A program made the translations under genes and the position numbers. The notes under the pieces are model-generated. The model had not been told where the DNA came from and ran no database searches. It saw only the letters and a program-made list of their open reading frames with translations. Positions 1 to 7,723 of a DNA stretch of 21,386 bases are shown here, piece after piece. Source of the stretch: Pedobacter sp. (lineage in GTDB: Bacteria; Bacteroidota; Bacteroidia; Sphingobacteriales; Sphingobacteriaceae); contig SEDG01000041.1 of assembly GCA_004295885.1 (NCBI GenBank), positions 1 through 21,386 on the forward strand, written 5' to 3'. Numbering within the stretch: the first letter of the stretch is position 1; each line of letters opens with the position of its first letter.

Positions 1-16
1 AGAGGTTTTGAAAATA

Positions 17-643
17 CTAACTCTTAAAAACTTGATCTAAATCTAATACAAAGCCAGGTAAAATTGGTGTAGTCACTTTATCTCCAACAGTTAATAATCT
101 TGTAGGCATGAATTTTCCTTCATCATTTAAAACGTATTTAAAAAATGTTTCGTCACTTATGCTAACTATCCAATATTCTTTTACACCAGCTTCTTCATAT
201 ACATCATATTTGTTTTGTAATTCCTTTTTGTTGTTACCTGGTGATAAAATTTCGACTACAATATCAGGAGCGCCAATACAGCCGCGTTTATCTAATTTAC
301 TTGCATCGCAAACTAGAACAACATCTGGCTGTACAACAGTGAAAATATCTTTATCCTCCTTGCTTTTTTTAGGTAAGCGAACATCAAATGGGGCGCCATA
401 AACCTCGCATTTATGTCCCTCTAAAAAATCATAAAGTCGATAAAAAATACTTCCAAATGCTTTCTTATGATACCTATTAGGAGCACTCATCTGAAAAATA
501 TGGCCTTTTATAATTTCCACTCGCTCAGCAAATGCAAAACGCATGTAATTTGCATAGCTATAAGTAGCCGAGTAATCTATCTCATTAACATTTGAAATGA
601 TTGGGAAGTCTTCTTCGATTGGATATGGTTTTGGAGTGCTCAT
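17..643 (-). CDS. Uma2 family (DUF820) PD-(D/E)XK nuclease-fold protein
   Basis: A 208-residue protein of the Uma2/DUF820 family, which adopts a restriction-endonuclease-like fold; the cellular role of the family is not established. The family signature is visible: a conserved Gln-Pro-Asp near residues 105-107 (Asp107), then Pro-Asp-Ile-Val-Val-Glu-Ile-Leu-Ser around 126-134 (candidate acidic catalytic residue Glu131), followed by Lys145-Tyr146 and the Glu-Tyr-Trp-Ile-Val strand near 156-160. The length is typical for the family. No signal peptide is seen, so it is probably cytoplasmic. The ATG at 643 is the natural start. It lies downstream of the terminator of the ABC-F remnant, so it is probably transcribed alone. 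No partner toxin, antitoxin or methylase is adjacent. The family assignment is firm; any nuclease activity is inferred from the fold only. Confidence 0.88.
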   Translation of the reverse strand: MSTPKPYPIEEDFPIISNVNEIDYSATYSYANYMRFAFAERVEIIKGHIFQMSAPNRYHKKAFGSIFYRLYDFLEGHKCEVYGAPFDVRLPKKSKEDKDIFTVVQPDVVLVCDASKLDKRGCIGAPDIVVEILSPGNNKKELQNKYDVYEEAGVKEYWIVSISDETFFKYVLNDEGKFMPTRLLTVGDKVTTPILPGFVLDLDQVFKS

Positions 644-685
644 AGGTAGATGAATTTAACTTTCAAAATAAATATAAATAAAATA

Positions 686-720
686 AAAAGGAGTTTTGAA
701 ACATGTTCAAAACTCCTTTT
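686..720 (-). terminator. Strong hairpin terminator after the ABC-F remnant
   Basis: A perfect 15-bp stem (arms 686-700 and 706-720) with a 5-base loop. Read on the minus strand it is followed by a T-rich stretch. It lies about 50 bp past the stop of the ABC-F fragment (770) and just upstream of the Uma2 start (643), so it separates the two minus-strand genes. The flanking A/T runs could make it bidirectional. Confidence 0.85.
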
Positions 721-769
721 AGAATTTAATTTTCAGTTAATTCTTTACAGAATAACAATAAAAAATTAA

Positions 770-2202
770 CTATTTATACATCTCTTCTCTTAACCTTGCT
801 ACATCTTCATTGTTGATGTAATCATCATAAGTCATCATTCTATCGATGCTACCTTTTGGTGTTAACTCAATAACTCTTGTTGCAACAGATTCAGTTAAAG
901 CATGATCTCGTGAAGTAAACAGAATCGTTCCATTAAAATCTTTCATTCCATTGTTCAATGCGGTAATAGACTCCAAATCCAAGTGATTGGTTGGCTCGTC
1001 AAACATTAACAAATTAGCTAATTGCAACATCATCCTTGAGAACATACAACGCATTTTTTCACCGCCGGAAAGCACTTTTACGTTTTTCAATACTTCATCT
1101 CCAGAGAAAAGCATTCTGCCTAAAAAGCTTCTCACAAATTGCTCATCAGCATCAGTTCCAGAATATTCACGTAACCAATCTACCAAGTTCTCGTCTTTGC
1201 CTTCAAAATATTCTGAGTTATCATTAGGTATATCAGCTTTGCTAATCGTTACACCGAATTTCTAGCTAAATTATTGAATAAGATAGCAGGATATTTCCTA
1301 CTAGAGGCTTTAATTTCGGTAATATCAATTTTATCTAAAGCTTTTTTACGTGATGTTGCTTGTTTAGATTTCGAAGCATTTGCACTAAAACGTCTAATAA
1401 ATTCTTGCAACTCTTTAACCTTTTCCTCAGTCTTTTTATTTTGATCGCTGCGTTGTTTTAAAGCTAATTGGCTAGATTCATACCAGAACGTATAGTTACC
1501 AGTATATATATTTAATTTACTAAAGTCAATATCAACAATGTGCGTACAAACTGCATCTAAAAAGTGCCTATCGTGACTCACTACCAGAACAATAGCTTGA
1601 TAATCTGCCAAAAAATCTTCTAGCCAGGCAATAGTATCAATGTCCAAGTCATTGGTAGGCTCATCCAATAATAAAATATCAGGATTACCAAATAAAGCCT
1701 GTGCTAATAAAACACGTACTTTTTGGTTACCATCTAATTCTTTTAATTGTTTGTAATGATGCTCTTCCTTAATACCTAAATTACTTAATAAAGTAGCTGC
1801 ATTACTTTCCATATTCCAGCCATCTTTTTCAGCGAAAATATTTTCTAATTCCCCGGCACGCTCACCATCCTTATCGGTAAAATCTTCTTTTAAATAAATG
1901 GCATCTTTTTCCTTCATGATATCATACAATTCCTTGTGTCCAATCATTACCGTTTCTAAAACTGAAAACTCATCAAATTCATAGTGGTTTTGCTTTAAAA
2001 CGGCCATACGCTCACCTGGAGTAAAGGCTACAGAGCCCGAAGTTGGATTAACTTCACCACTTAAGATTTTTAAAAAGGTAGATTTACCTGCGCCGTTAGC
2101 ACCAATTACACCATAGCAATTGCCTGGGGTAAATTTAACGTTAACATCTTCAAAAAGAGTGCGTTTGCCGTAACGAAGGGATAGGTTAGATACTGAAATC
2201 AT
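770..2202 (-). pseudogene. ABC-F family ATPase (YbiT-like), broken by an internal deletion and frameshift
   Basis: The ABC-F family comprises soluble twin-ATPase proteins that act on ribosomes (EttA/YbiT group). The first reading frame (2202 to 1249) has the full first ATPase domain: Walker A GANGAGKST at residues 34-42, the YbiT-type degenerate signature around ELDGNQKVRVLL, Walker B LLLDEPTNDLD, and the linker helix region. It then runs into an out-of-frame stop. The second domain resumes in another frame (1261 to 770) with LSGGEK, Walker B LLMFDEPTNHLD and the family's C-terminal tail. Comparison with remembered YbiT proteins puts the gap at about 60-65 residues, covering the first strands and the Walker A region of domain two. 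Frame arithmetic gives a net loss of 3n+1 bases. The usual H-switch His of domain two reads Arg (TSRDH). The remnant is probably non-functional, although the first domain alone could still be translated. A sequencing or assembly error is the main alternative. Confidence 0.85.
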
Positions 2203-2221
2203 ATTGTTCTAAAATAAAGTG

Positions 2222-2229
2222 CAAAGGTA
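2222..2229 (-). promoter_or_regulatory. Bacteroidetes -7 element for the ABC-F gene
   Basis: The minus strand reads TACCTTTG, a perfect match to TAnnTTTG, followed by CA as is common in this phylum. It lies 19 bp upstream of the ATG at 2202, which would leave a leader of about 10-15 bases. No clear TTG is seen at the -33 position. Confidence 0.6.
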
Positions 2230-2379
2230 GTTAAAAAGGTTGAGGGTTAAAAGGGAGAAGGTAAAAGGTTTTAAATGGTTCTTTGTTATTTTAAACTATT
2301 GTTCCATTTGTTAAGGTGCATACTAGATAAGAATTAGGTTTGTTCATTTAAATAGAATTTTGGCAAAATGAAGCAAAAA

Positions 2380-2403
2380 AAAAGCAACCCGAAGATTGCT
2401 TTT
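2380..2403 (-). terminator. Terminator with a cUUCGg tetraloop after the exported-protein gene
   Basis: Arms 2380-2387 and 2396-2403 form 8 A/T-rich and GC pairs. On the minus-strand transcript two further inner pairs (U-G, C-G) close a UUCG tetraloop, an especially stable loop. A run of T follows on the minus strand. It lies 18 bp after the stop codon at 2421. Confidence 0.85.
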
Positions 2404-2420
2404 AAAATGTTTTAATTGAT

Positions 2421-3125
2421 TTAGTAATTCCACTTAAATCTTCTAGTCTGACTTGGGTCGGCATCGAAAACTAAACTAGTTGAAACTTTAAATTCAGCTT
2501 CTACATCTTTTCCGTTATAGGTTGATGGGATCCAGTCAATTGGGAAATCAAGATCTCTATTATTGATGTTGTAAGTGTAGTTAGAACCTCTAAAATTGTA
2601 GATTACAGCATATTTTACATCTTTTGCAGATTTAACAGTAGCAGTAATGGTAACTAATGTAGGCTTGTTATAAATGATGTTATCCTTAGGATATCCTGCT
2701 TTTGCAGCTTCACCTAATAGGGATACATATTGATCTATTGAACAAACTGGTAAAAGTATAGATGCCCCTTTTGCTACTTCATCACTTTTGTCGAGAATGG
2801 TGATTTCTGCTTTCTTAATAGCAACTGTATCAATAAATAATAGCTTTTTTAAATCGTAGTTATATCTTAAAAATACTGTTTTATCGCTATTGAACGCATA
2901 CCAGTTACCAGCTCTTTTTTCTTCTTTATAAGCACCTCTTAACCAAACATTTCTCTGTGTGTTTTCAACAAAATAAGCACCGTCTAACTTGTTTTTCTCA
3001 TTTAAATTATAGGTTAATCTTGAGTTATCGGAAAGAATTTTGGTTTTTTGTACGGTTTCTCCCGGATTAATGATTGCGGCGATTAAGGCGCCAGTTATCA
3101 GAATTGGAAATGCAATCGCTTTCAT
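2421..3125 (-). CDS. Exported protein of unknown function with a YwqK-like N-terminal half
   Basis: I do not recognise this 234-residue protein as a named family. It starts with a short hydrophobic segment (about residues 3-20) that could be a signal peptide or a membrane anchor. Residues 35-95 have a repeated 'xxLxGxY...xxxRxGxWxxF' pattern (for example LDGAYFVENTQRNVWLRGAY and RAGNWYAF), like the MORN/YwqK-type repeats in many Bacteroidetes proteins. The C-terminal 75 residues hold several beta-strands and end with PSTYNGKDVEAEFKVSTSLVF, which weakly resembles the last strands of a TonB C-terminal domain. That similarity is tentative. It is a single gene with its own terminator and a candidate promoter; its neighbours say nothing about its role. 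Confidence 0.75.
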   Translation of the reverse strand: MKAIAFPILITGALIAAIINPGETVQKTKILSDNSRLTYNLNEKNKLDGAYFVENTQRNVWLRGAYKEEKRAGNWYAFNSDKTVFLRYNYDLKKLLFIDTVAIKKAEITILDKSDEVAKGASILLPVCSIDQYVSLLGEAAKAGYPKDNIIYNKPTLVTITATVKSAKDVKYAVIYNFRGSNYTYNINNRDLDFPIDWIPSTYNGKDVEAEFKVSTSLVFDADPSQTRRFKWNY

Positions 3126-3152
3126 AATAAATGGTTTAATGTTAATTTCTCT

Positions 3153-3180
3153 TAAAGGTAAGCATTAAAAGTTTTTGCAA
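3153..3180 (-). promoter_or_regulatory. Candidate promoter of the exported-protein gene
   Basis: On the minus strand a TTG (3180-3178) is followed after 17 bases by TACCTTTA (3160-3153), one mismatch from TAnnTTTG. It lies 27 bp upstream of the ATG at 3125. Confidence 0.4.
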
Positions 3181-3334
3181 CAAGTTTTTATGCAAAAAAC
3201 TAAACTCATAGTTAAATTAGGGAATATTGATATAATGAGGAATAATTTGGCCTAATTTATTTAATTTAGTATACACAAAAATAAAAATAAAGTGAGCAAT
3301 TGATACTATGCAGTATTATGTTTACAATTTCTGT

Positions 3335-3364
3335 GGTTTATAACCAAACTATACCGTATAAACC
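3335..3364. repeat. Short inverted repeat upstream of the HEAT-like gene
   Basis: Arms GGTTTAT (3335-3341) and ATAAACC (3358-3364) are a perfect 7-bp inverted repeat separated by 16 bases, 17 bp before the ATG at 3382. It could be an operator or a 5' leader hairpin, but it is AT-rich and may be chance. Confidence 0.3.
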
Positions 3365-3381
3365 AATATAGTTATTCGTGG

Positions 3382-3933
3382 ATGAAAAAAGAAGAGCTTC
3401 TTACGGCAATTAAAACAACGCTACAAAAGACAAAAGTTAACGATTTAACCAGTATTGCAGCAAAAGAAAACTTTTCTATTCGTGAATTGATTGACTTAAC
3501 TTTTAATAAAGAAGAACAAATCGCTTTTAGGGCCGCTTGGATTTTAGAGAATATCTATATTAAACATCAGGAAGGATTTATACCTCTATCAACACATTTC
3601 TTAACTGTGTTTTCAATGCAAAAAAACCTTTCTTGTCGCAGGCATTATGGAAAAATTTTAGCATTGATGACGAGCAAAAAGGCGCCTTTATCTATAAAAG
3701 AATTGATTCAAGAATATGATACTGAACACTTGGTAGAAACAGTTTTTAGTTGGTTAATTGACGAAAAAGTTCCTGTTGCCATTAAATCACATTGTTTAAA
3801 TATCCTTGCTAACTTAAGCTCCAAACATCCTTGGATTAAGGATGAATTGCTACAAACAATGGACTATTTGCTCGACAAGGAGAGCATCGCATTTTATGCA
3901 AAGGTAAAACAGATTAAGAAGCAGTTGAAATAG
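3382..3933 (+). CDS. Alpha-helical HEAT-like repeat protein of unknown function
   Basis: A 183-residue, largely alpha-helical protein without a signal peptide. Segments such as NKEEQIAFRAAWILENIYIK (about 42-61), LVETVFSWLIDEKVPVAIK and HCLNILANLSSKHPWIKDEL read as paired amphipathic helices of HEAT/ARM type. Similar small Bacteroidetes proteins are often labelled 'adenylosuccinate lyase' in databases, but none of the signature residues of that enzyme is present, so I do not use that name. It is probably a cytoplasmic scaffold or interaction protein; no function can be assigned. The ATG at 3382 is the natural start. It stands alone, 115 bp before the nitroreductase, with a small inverted repeat just upstream. 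Confidence 0.75.
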   Translation: MKKEELLTAIKTTLQKTKVNDLTSIAAKENFSIRELIDLTFNKEEQIAFRAAWILENIYIKHQEGFIPLSTHFLTVFSMQKNLSCRRHYGKILALMTSKKAPLSIKELIQEYDTEHLVETVFSWLIDEKVPVAIKSHCLNILANLSSKHPWIKDELLQTMDYLLDKESIAFYAKVKQIKKQLK

Positions 3934-4048
3934 TTTTAAATTACCACTTTACAATCGACAATGCAACGCTAAAGCAATAAAATGTCAACGGCATCAATTT
4001 GTGACAATCTTTTATCAAAATTAGCGGGTTTAAATTTTAATTTTGGAT

Positions 4049-4624
4049 ATGAGTAATCACGAAGTCTTATCAAACATTATCAAGAACAGGAGAAGCATTT
4101 TTCCAGTAAGTTATATTCAAAAAGAGATTCCTATTGCTGTAATTGAGCAAATATTAGAAAGTGCAAATTATGCACCCACGCATAAATTAACTCAACCTTG
4201 GCGTTTTACTGTTATCAGAAAAAAAGCAAAAGCTAGGCTTGGAGAAACATTAGGAGATTTATATAAAAGAACCGTTCCTGCTCATCAATTTTTGCAGAAG
4301 AAATACAATAGTTTTTCAGAAAAGACCAGTCAGGCAGATTGCATTTTGGCAATAAACATTCAATTTCACCCAAATGAAATACCAGCTTGGGAAGAGATTG
4401 CTGCGGTCGGTTGTGCTGTTCAGAATATGGCATTAACTGCAGAAGCCTTAAATGTTGGGACTTATTGGAGTTCGCCACCATTGATTGACAATTTAGGTGA
4501 TTTCCTGGGACTAAATGAAAATGAAAAGTGTTATGGGCTATTTTATATGGGTTATCACGAAGATGAACCGAGAAGCGCAAAGAGAACGCCAATCGCAGAA
4601 AAGGTAAAGTGGCTTGAGAAGTAG
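4049..4624 (+). CDS. Nitroreductase family protein (FMN-dependent, YdjA-like)
   Basis: A cytoplasmic flavoenzyme of the nitroreductase family, expected to use FMN and NAD(P)H to reduce nitro compounds, quinones or related substrates; the physiological substrate cannot be told. From the ATG at 4049 it is 191 residues. Family features in order: the N-terminal phosphate-binding NRRSIF (13-18, in place of the usual RRSxR), the APTHKLTQPWRF segment (43-54) typical of the single-domain YdjA group, the central EEIAAVGCAVQNMALTAEALNVGTYWSS helix and flavin-contacting strand, and the C-terminal GLFYMGYHEDEPR. A TTG lies six bases upstream in frame, but the ATG fits homologues better. The gene appears monocistronic; a greA-like gene follows 133 bp later on the same strand. 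Confidence 0.88.
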   Translation: MSNHEVLSNIIKNRRSIFPVSYIQKEIPIAVIEQILESANYAPTHKLTQPWRFTVIRKKAKARLGETLGDLYKRTVPAHQFLQKKYNSFSEKTSQADCILAINIQFHPNEIPAWEEIAAVGCAVQNMALTAEALNVGTYWSSPPLIDNLGDFLGLNENEKCYGLFYMGYHEDEPRSAKRTPIAEKVKWLEK

Positions 4625-4655
4625 TTTTCAGTTATCGGCCCTCAGTTTTCAGTTA
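4623..4655 (+). repeat. Direct repeat, two copies of AGTTTTCAGTTA
   Basis: The 12-mer AGTTTTCAGTTA occurs at 4623-4634 (overlapping the nitroreductase stop codon) and again at 4644-4655. Short CAGTTTTCAGT-type repeats are often scattered between Bacteroidetes genes; I see only these two copies here. Confidence 0.5.
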
Positions 4656-4757
4656 GCAATCAAAAAATCAAACAGTATTACAATTTAACAATAAATTAAA
4701 ACCATTGGTATTGATAATTAAATTTTAATATATTTAAATCAGCTCAAACCAAAAACA

Positions 4758-5210
4758 ATGCAAGAAATCAAGGATTCCCTATATCAACTTTGTTTAAAAT
4801 TTATTGAAGAAAGAATAAATACAGCAGAAACTGCTTTACAACAAGCACGTGAGGCAAGTAATGACGATACGAAAAGTAGTGCAGGAGATAAGTATGAAAC
4901 CAGTCGGGAAATGATGCAGCAAGACATCGATAGAAATAAGAGATTGTTAATAGATGCTGAAGAAAACCACCGTGTGCTGGCATCATTAAAGGACGCTCCA
5001 TCTTCTGAATCAGCAAGAAATGGAAGTTTAGTTTATACCAGTCAGGGCAATTTTTACTTAAGCATTAGCGCCGGACAATTACAGCTGGGCAAAGACACCG
5101 TTTTTGCCATTTCTGCTGTTTCGCCAATTGGTAAGTTGTTGTTGGGAAAGGAAAAAGGCGCTTTGTTCGACTTTAACGGCAAAAAATACCAAATTAAAGA
5201 GGTGGCCTAA
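4758..5210 (+). CDS. GreA/GreB-like transcription factor family protein
   Basis: A 150-residue protein with the overall build of the Gre factors: an N-terminal helical part (about 1-78) rich in Glu, Arg, Gln and Lys that is likely a coiled coil, and a C-terminal FKBP-like domain (about 85-150) with the Gre hallmark AISAVSPIGKLLLGKEKG followed by a short FDFNGKKYQI strand. Canonical GreA binds RNA polymerase through this domain and inserts its coiled coil into the secondary channel. The usual acidic pair at the coiled-coil tip is not obvious in this version, and DDTKSSAGDKYETSREM near 36-52 takes the place of the tip region. Databases often mislabel these proteins '3-oxoacyl-ACP synthase'; nothing in the sequence supports that. 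Its stop codon is two bases from the stop of the convergent peptidase gene. Confidence 0.75.
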   Translation: MQEIKDSLYQLCLKFIEERINTAETALQQAREASNDDTKSSAGDKYETSREMMQQDIDRNKRLLIDAEENHRVLASLKDAPSSESARNGSLVYTSQGNFYLSISAGQLQLGKDTVFAISAVSPIGKLLLGKEKGALFDFNGKKYQIKEVA

Positions 5211-5212
5211 TT

Positions 5213-6574
5213 TTATTTGATAAGTGAAGTCACGTTTTCTGATAAAATATAATTTTTTTCATAAGTTGCCCAATCCGATTCTGTAATGCCTGATTTTAAA
5301 GCATTTCGTTTAAAGAAATCATAATCAGTTAGCTCATTTTTAGATTTCAAACAACTGATCAAGAAGTTTATAGTTTTTTGTTCTCCAACAACTTGTTCTA
5401 ACCCTTTTAAAAGTAATGGCCCATAATTATATCTATAGGTGCTGTTGATTTTGCTCATATCTTGAATGGTATTTAGAGGTATTGCTTTGTAATTTTTTAG
5501 CGCTTTAGTGGTTTTTGCATAATAGTTTGCGCTATATACTTTTCCAAACTTTGCTTCGCTTGCCTTGACAGATAAATATTCTGCCGTGGACTCTAGGAAG
5601 AACCACATTAATTTTGAGTTCGGTTGTAACACATTTCCAAAATAGTAATGAGCTATCTCGTGAGCTATAAAAGGGTAGTCTGCTGTATCTTTTAATCTAT
5701 TGTTCTTTTCATCAACTAAACTGCCCAAGTCTAAACCAGCAAAAGCAATAACAGGGAAAGTTACAAACCCCCAAGAACGGCCATTATTATATTTTTCTAC
5801 TTGCTGATGTTCTATGAAAATATTCTTCTTGTCATACTTGCTGCCCAATATTTTCTGGTAATAAGCTTTTATCTCTGCAATGTTCTCCTCAAAGATTTCC
5901 AGTTGCCTTTTGTTCATATTGGTATTTAGAAACATCGCATTTTTTGTTTGCTGAGTTTTATAATTGCCTATAAACAAAAGGGGTGCTATTGGAATATCTG
6001 ATTTGAAGATGGCTTTTGGGCCAGTTTTAGGTAAATCACCATTTACAAAAATTGTTTCTGCTTGATCACAAGTTATGGCAATATTATAAGTTAATTGCTC
6101 TATCAATTTATCCGCTTTAACATCATAAATAACAGGATACCATTTTGATTGATCTGCAGCTCTTAGTGTTTTGCCATTAAATGCGATTAATCCTTTAAAG
6201 TCAATAAAGTTTAACGTATCCGTATAAATGGGGAACGCCCCAGTGTAGGTAATGTGTAATGTCTTTGGGTTAATAAGCGTGCTATCTTTTACCTGCGGAA
6301 CATAGACTAATCCTTCACCTTTCATTTTTCCATTATAGAAACCATCATATTCCAAAGTGACATTCGCCGAATCTTTAATAGATTTGATGTTAAAACCTTT
6401 GTTTAGTAGAATTTGGTAGTCTTTGCCCAAGTTGGGAATTTTAGAGAGGACAAAATCGCAGGTAATCTGCCCCGTGGTCATAGCTATATGAACATTGCCA
6501 GTTAAATGTGGGGCTTGGCCGAAAAGGTTATAATTTAGTAGCAGTAGGGATAAAAAAAGGAAAAAGTTTTTCAT
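5213..6574 (-). CDS. Secreted M1-like (gluzincin) zinc metallopeptidase
   Basis: A 453-residue exported protein: a signal peptide (MKNFF... to FGQ, residues 1-20), an N-terminal beta-rich region (about 25-215), then a thermolysin-like catalytic region. The zinc site is complete: HEIAH at 305-309 and the third ligand Glu328, giving the HExxH-X18-E spacing of the M1 clan. A tyrosine-containing YNYGPLLLKG (384 region) sits where M1 enzymes have their catalytic Tyr. The exopeptidase GxMEN motif is not present; the corresponding strand reads SWGFVTFPVIAF (267-278). It is shorter than full aminopeptidase N. It is therefore probably an active periplasmic or secreted metalloprotease, but not necessarily an aminopeptidase. 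Transcription is leftward and convergent with the greA-like gene; the deacetylase terminator lies just upstream. Confidence 0.82.
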   Translation of the reverse strand: MKNFFLFLSLLLLNYNLFGQAPHLTGNVHIAMTTGQITCDFVLSKIPNLGKDYQILLNKGFNIKSIKDSANVTLEYDGFYNGKMKGEGLVYVPQVKDSTLINPKTLHITYTGAFPIYTDTLNFIDFKGLIAFNGKTLRAADQSKWYPVIYDVKADKLIEQLTYNIAITCDQAETIFVNGDLPKTGPKAIFKSDIPIAPLLFIGNYKTQQTKNAMFLNTNMNKRQLEIFEENIAEIKAYYQKILGSKYDKKNIFIEHQQVEKYNNGRSWGFVTFPVIAFAGLDLGSLVDEKNNRLKDTADYPFIAHEIAHYYFGNVLQPNSKLMWFFLESTAEYLSVKASEAKFGKVYSANYYAKTTKALKNYKAIPLNTIQDMSKINSTYRYNYGPLLLKGLEQVVGEQKTINFLISCLKSKNELTDYDFFKRNALKSGITESDWATYEKNYILSENVTSLIK

Positions 6575-6591
6575 AAAACTAAAATAAAAAA

Positions 6592-6620
6592 AAAGCCTTG
6601 ATATTTTTTATCAAGGCTTT
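6592..6620 (-). terminator. Terminator after the polysaccharide deacetylase gene
   Basis: A perfect 12-bp stem (6592-6603 with 6609-6620) and a 5-base loop, followed on the minus strand by a run of about 10 T. It starts 7 bp after the stop codon at 6627 and fills most of the 52-bp gap before the M1-like gene, so the two genes are not one simple operon. Confidence 0.9.
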
Positions 6621-6626
6621 CTTATT

Positions 6627-7505
6627 TTAAAAACTATTCTTAATGCTATTGCTTAACATTTTTGGATTCCAATGACCGCTGGCGATAATTCTTCTTACGC
6701 TCATTAAAGGGTCTCTTTCATCTCTTTTATCTGCTAAGGCAAATGCCATTTTAAACCCTCTCTTTTTTAACTCAGGAAAACCTTGGTTATTCCATAGACC
6801 AAAAGGGTATGCAAAATAATCTATCTTTTTACCTATAATTTCTTCTAACCTTTTAGTCGGTTTATCTAATTGCTCTTCCCAATCTTTACCAGCATATTTT
6901 TTGAAGTTTTTATGGTCGTAAGTATGACTTCCGATTACATTTCCTTCGTCAGAAAGTTGTTTAATTTGTTCGGCATTCATATAATTTACAAACTTTCCTT
7001 TTTTACCTATAGAAACAGTCATAATAAAGTACGCGGCTTTAAATCCGTATTTTTTTAAAGTTGGGTTTACTGTTGTATATTGATCTAAAACGGTATCATC
7101 AAAAGTTAGCATGATTGGTTTTGATGGCAGTTTAGTACCATTGTTTAAATAAGCATAAAGTTGATCTGGCAAGATGGTGTGGTAGCCACTATCAGCTAAC
7201 ATTTTCATTTGGTCTTTAAAGTTCTGTGTTTCTACAGTATAATCTTTAGTCATTGGCCCATCACCTGCTTTCCAGTTACGAATTTGGTGGTAACATAAAA
7301 TAGGAACTTGTTTACGTGCTAAAATTGTTTTTGCATCAGCTACTTTAATTTTAGAGACATCAACTTTCTCTGATGTAGAACCATCCGTTTCGACAGGAGC
7401 GGTGCTTTCTTTTGCAACTTCTTCTGCAGTAGATTGTGATTTTGATTGACAGCCAGCCACTAAAATTAGTGCAGCTGCAATAATTGATAAAAAATTCATT
7501 TTCAT
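6627..7505 (-). CDS. Polysaccharide deacetylase family lipoprotein (NodB homology domain, CE4)
   Basis: A 292-residue lipoprotein: a hydrophobic leader with lipobox LVAGC (Cys19), a Ser/Thr/Glu-rich spacer to about residue 60, then a NodB/CE4 carbohydrate-esterase domain. Catalytic motifs are present: TFDD at 134-137 (catalytic base and zinc Asp), SHTYDH at 193-198 (zinc His194 and His198), and YPFG at 233-236. Members remove N- or O-acetyl groups from chitin, peptidoglycan or other polysaccharides; the substrate here is unknown. The opening CYHQIRNW segment (71-78) matches the PgaB/IcaB-like deacetylases, which act on poly-N-acetylglucosamine, but no pga/ica genes are adjacent. Lipidation implies membrane attachment. 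A Met at residue 3 could also start the protein. It has its own -7 element and terminator. Confidence 0.88.
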   Translation of the reverse strand: MKMNFLSIIAAALILVAGCQSKSQSTAEEVAKESTAPVETDGSTSEKVDVSKIKVADAKTILARKQVPILCYHQIRNWKAGDGPMTKDYTVETQNFKDQMKMLADSGYHTILPDQLYAYLNNGTKLPSKPIMLTFDDTVLDQYTTVNPTLKKYGFKAAYFIMTVSIGKKGKFVNYMNAEQIKQLSDEGNVIGSHTYDHKNFKKYAGKDWEEQLDKPTKRLEEIIGKKIDYFAYPFGLWNNQGFPELKKRGFKMAFALADKRDERDPLMSVRRIIASGHWNPKMLSNSIKNSF

Positions 7506-7522
7506 AAGTACTTTATATATCG

Positions 7523-7530
7523 CAAAACTA
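7523..7530 (-). promoter_or_regulatory. -7 element for the deacetylase gene
   Basis: The minus strand reads TAGTTTTG, a perfect TAnnTTTG, 17 bp upstream of the ATG at 7505. No TTG is found at the expected -33 distance. Confidence 0.5.
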
Positions 7531-7723
7531 TAAAATCGATATAGATTTAAGATATAAATTTCAACACTGTTGATAAAAACTTGAATGTTTATTAAATAGG
7601 TTAACTGGTGAAATGTTTAATCGCTTAACTGTTATTTAGCTATCTCTTTTATTACAATAAAATTGAGTGTTAGACACACATTTTAAATAAATTAGACTTT
7701 TTATTTATCAACCCGAATCATCA

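Noticed and set aside
770..1186. Treating the second part of the ABC-F gene as an independent small gene starting at TTG 1186
   Set aside because: It begins in mid-domain with no promoter or ribosome site, and the frame stays open upstream to 1261 with clear ABC-F homology; a decayed gene fits better.
4233..4592. 119-codon minus-strand frame within the nitroreductase gene
   Set aside because: Shadow of a clear nitroreductase; no recognisable domain.
6627..7505. Poly-N-acetylglucosamine (pga/ica) operon based on the PgaB-like deacetylase
   Set aside because: No glycosyltransferase or porin partner lies beside it, and terminators isolate the gene.
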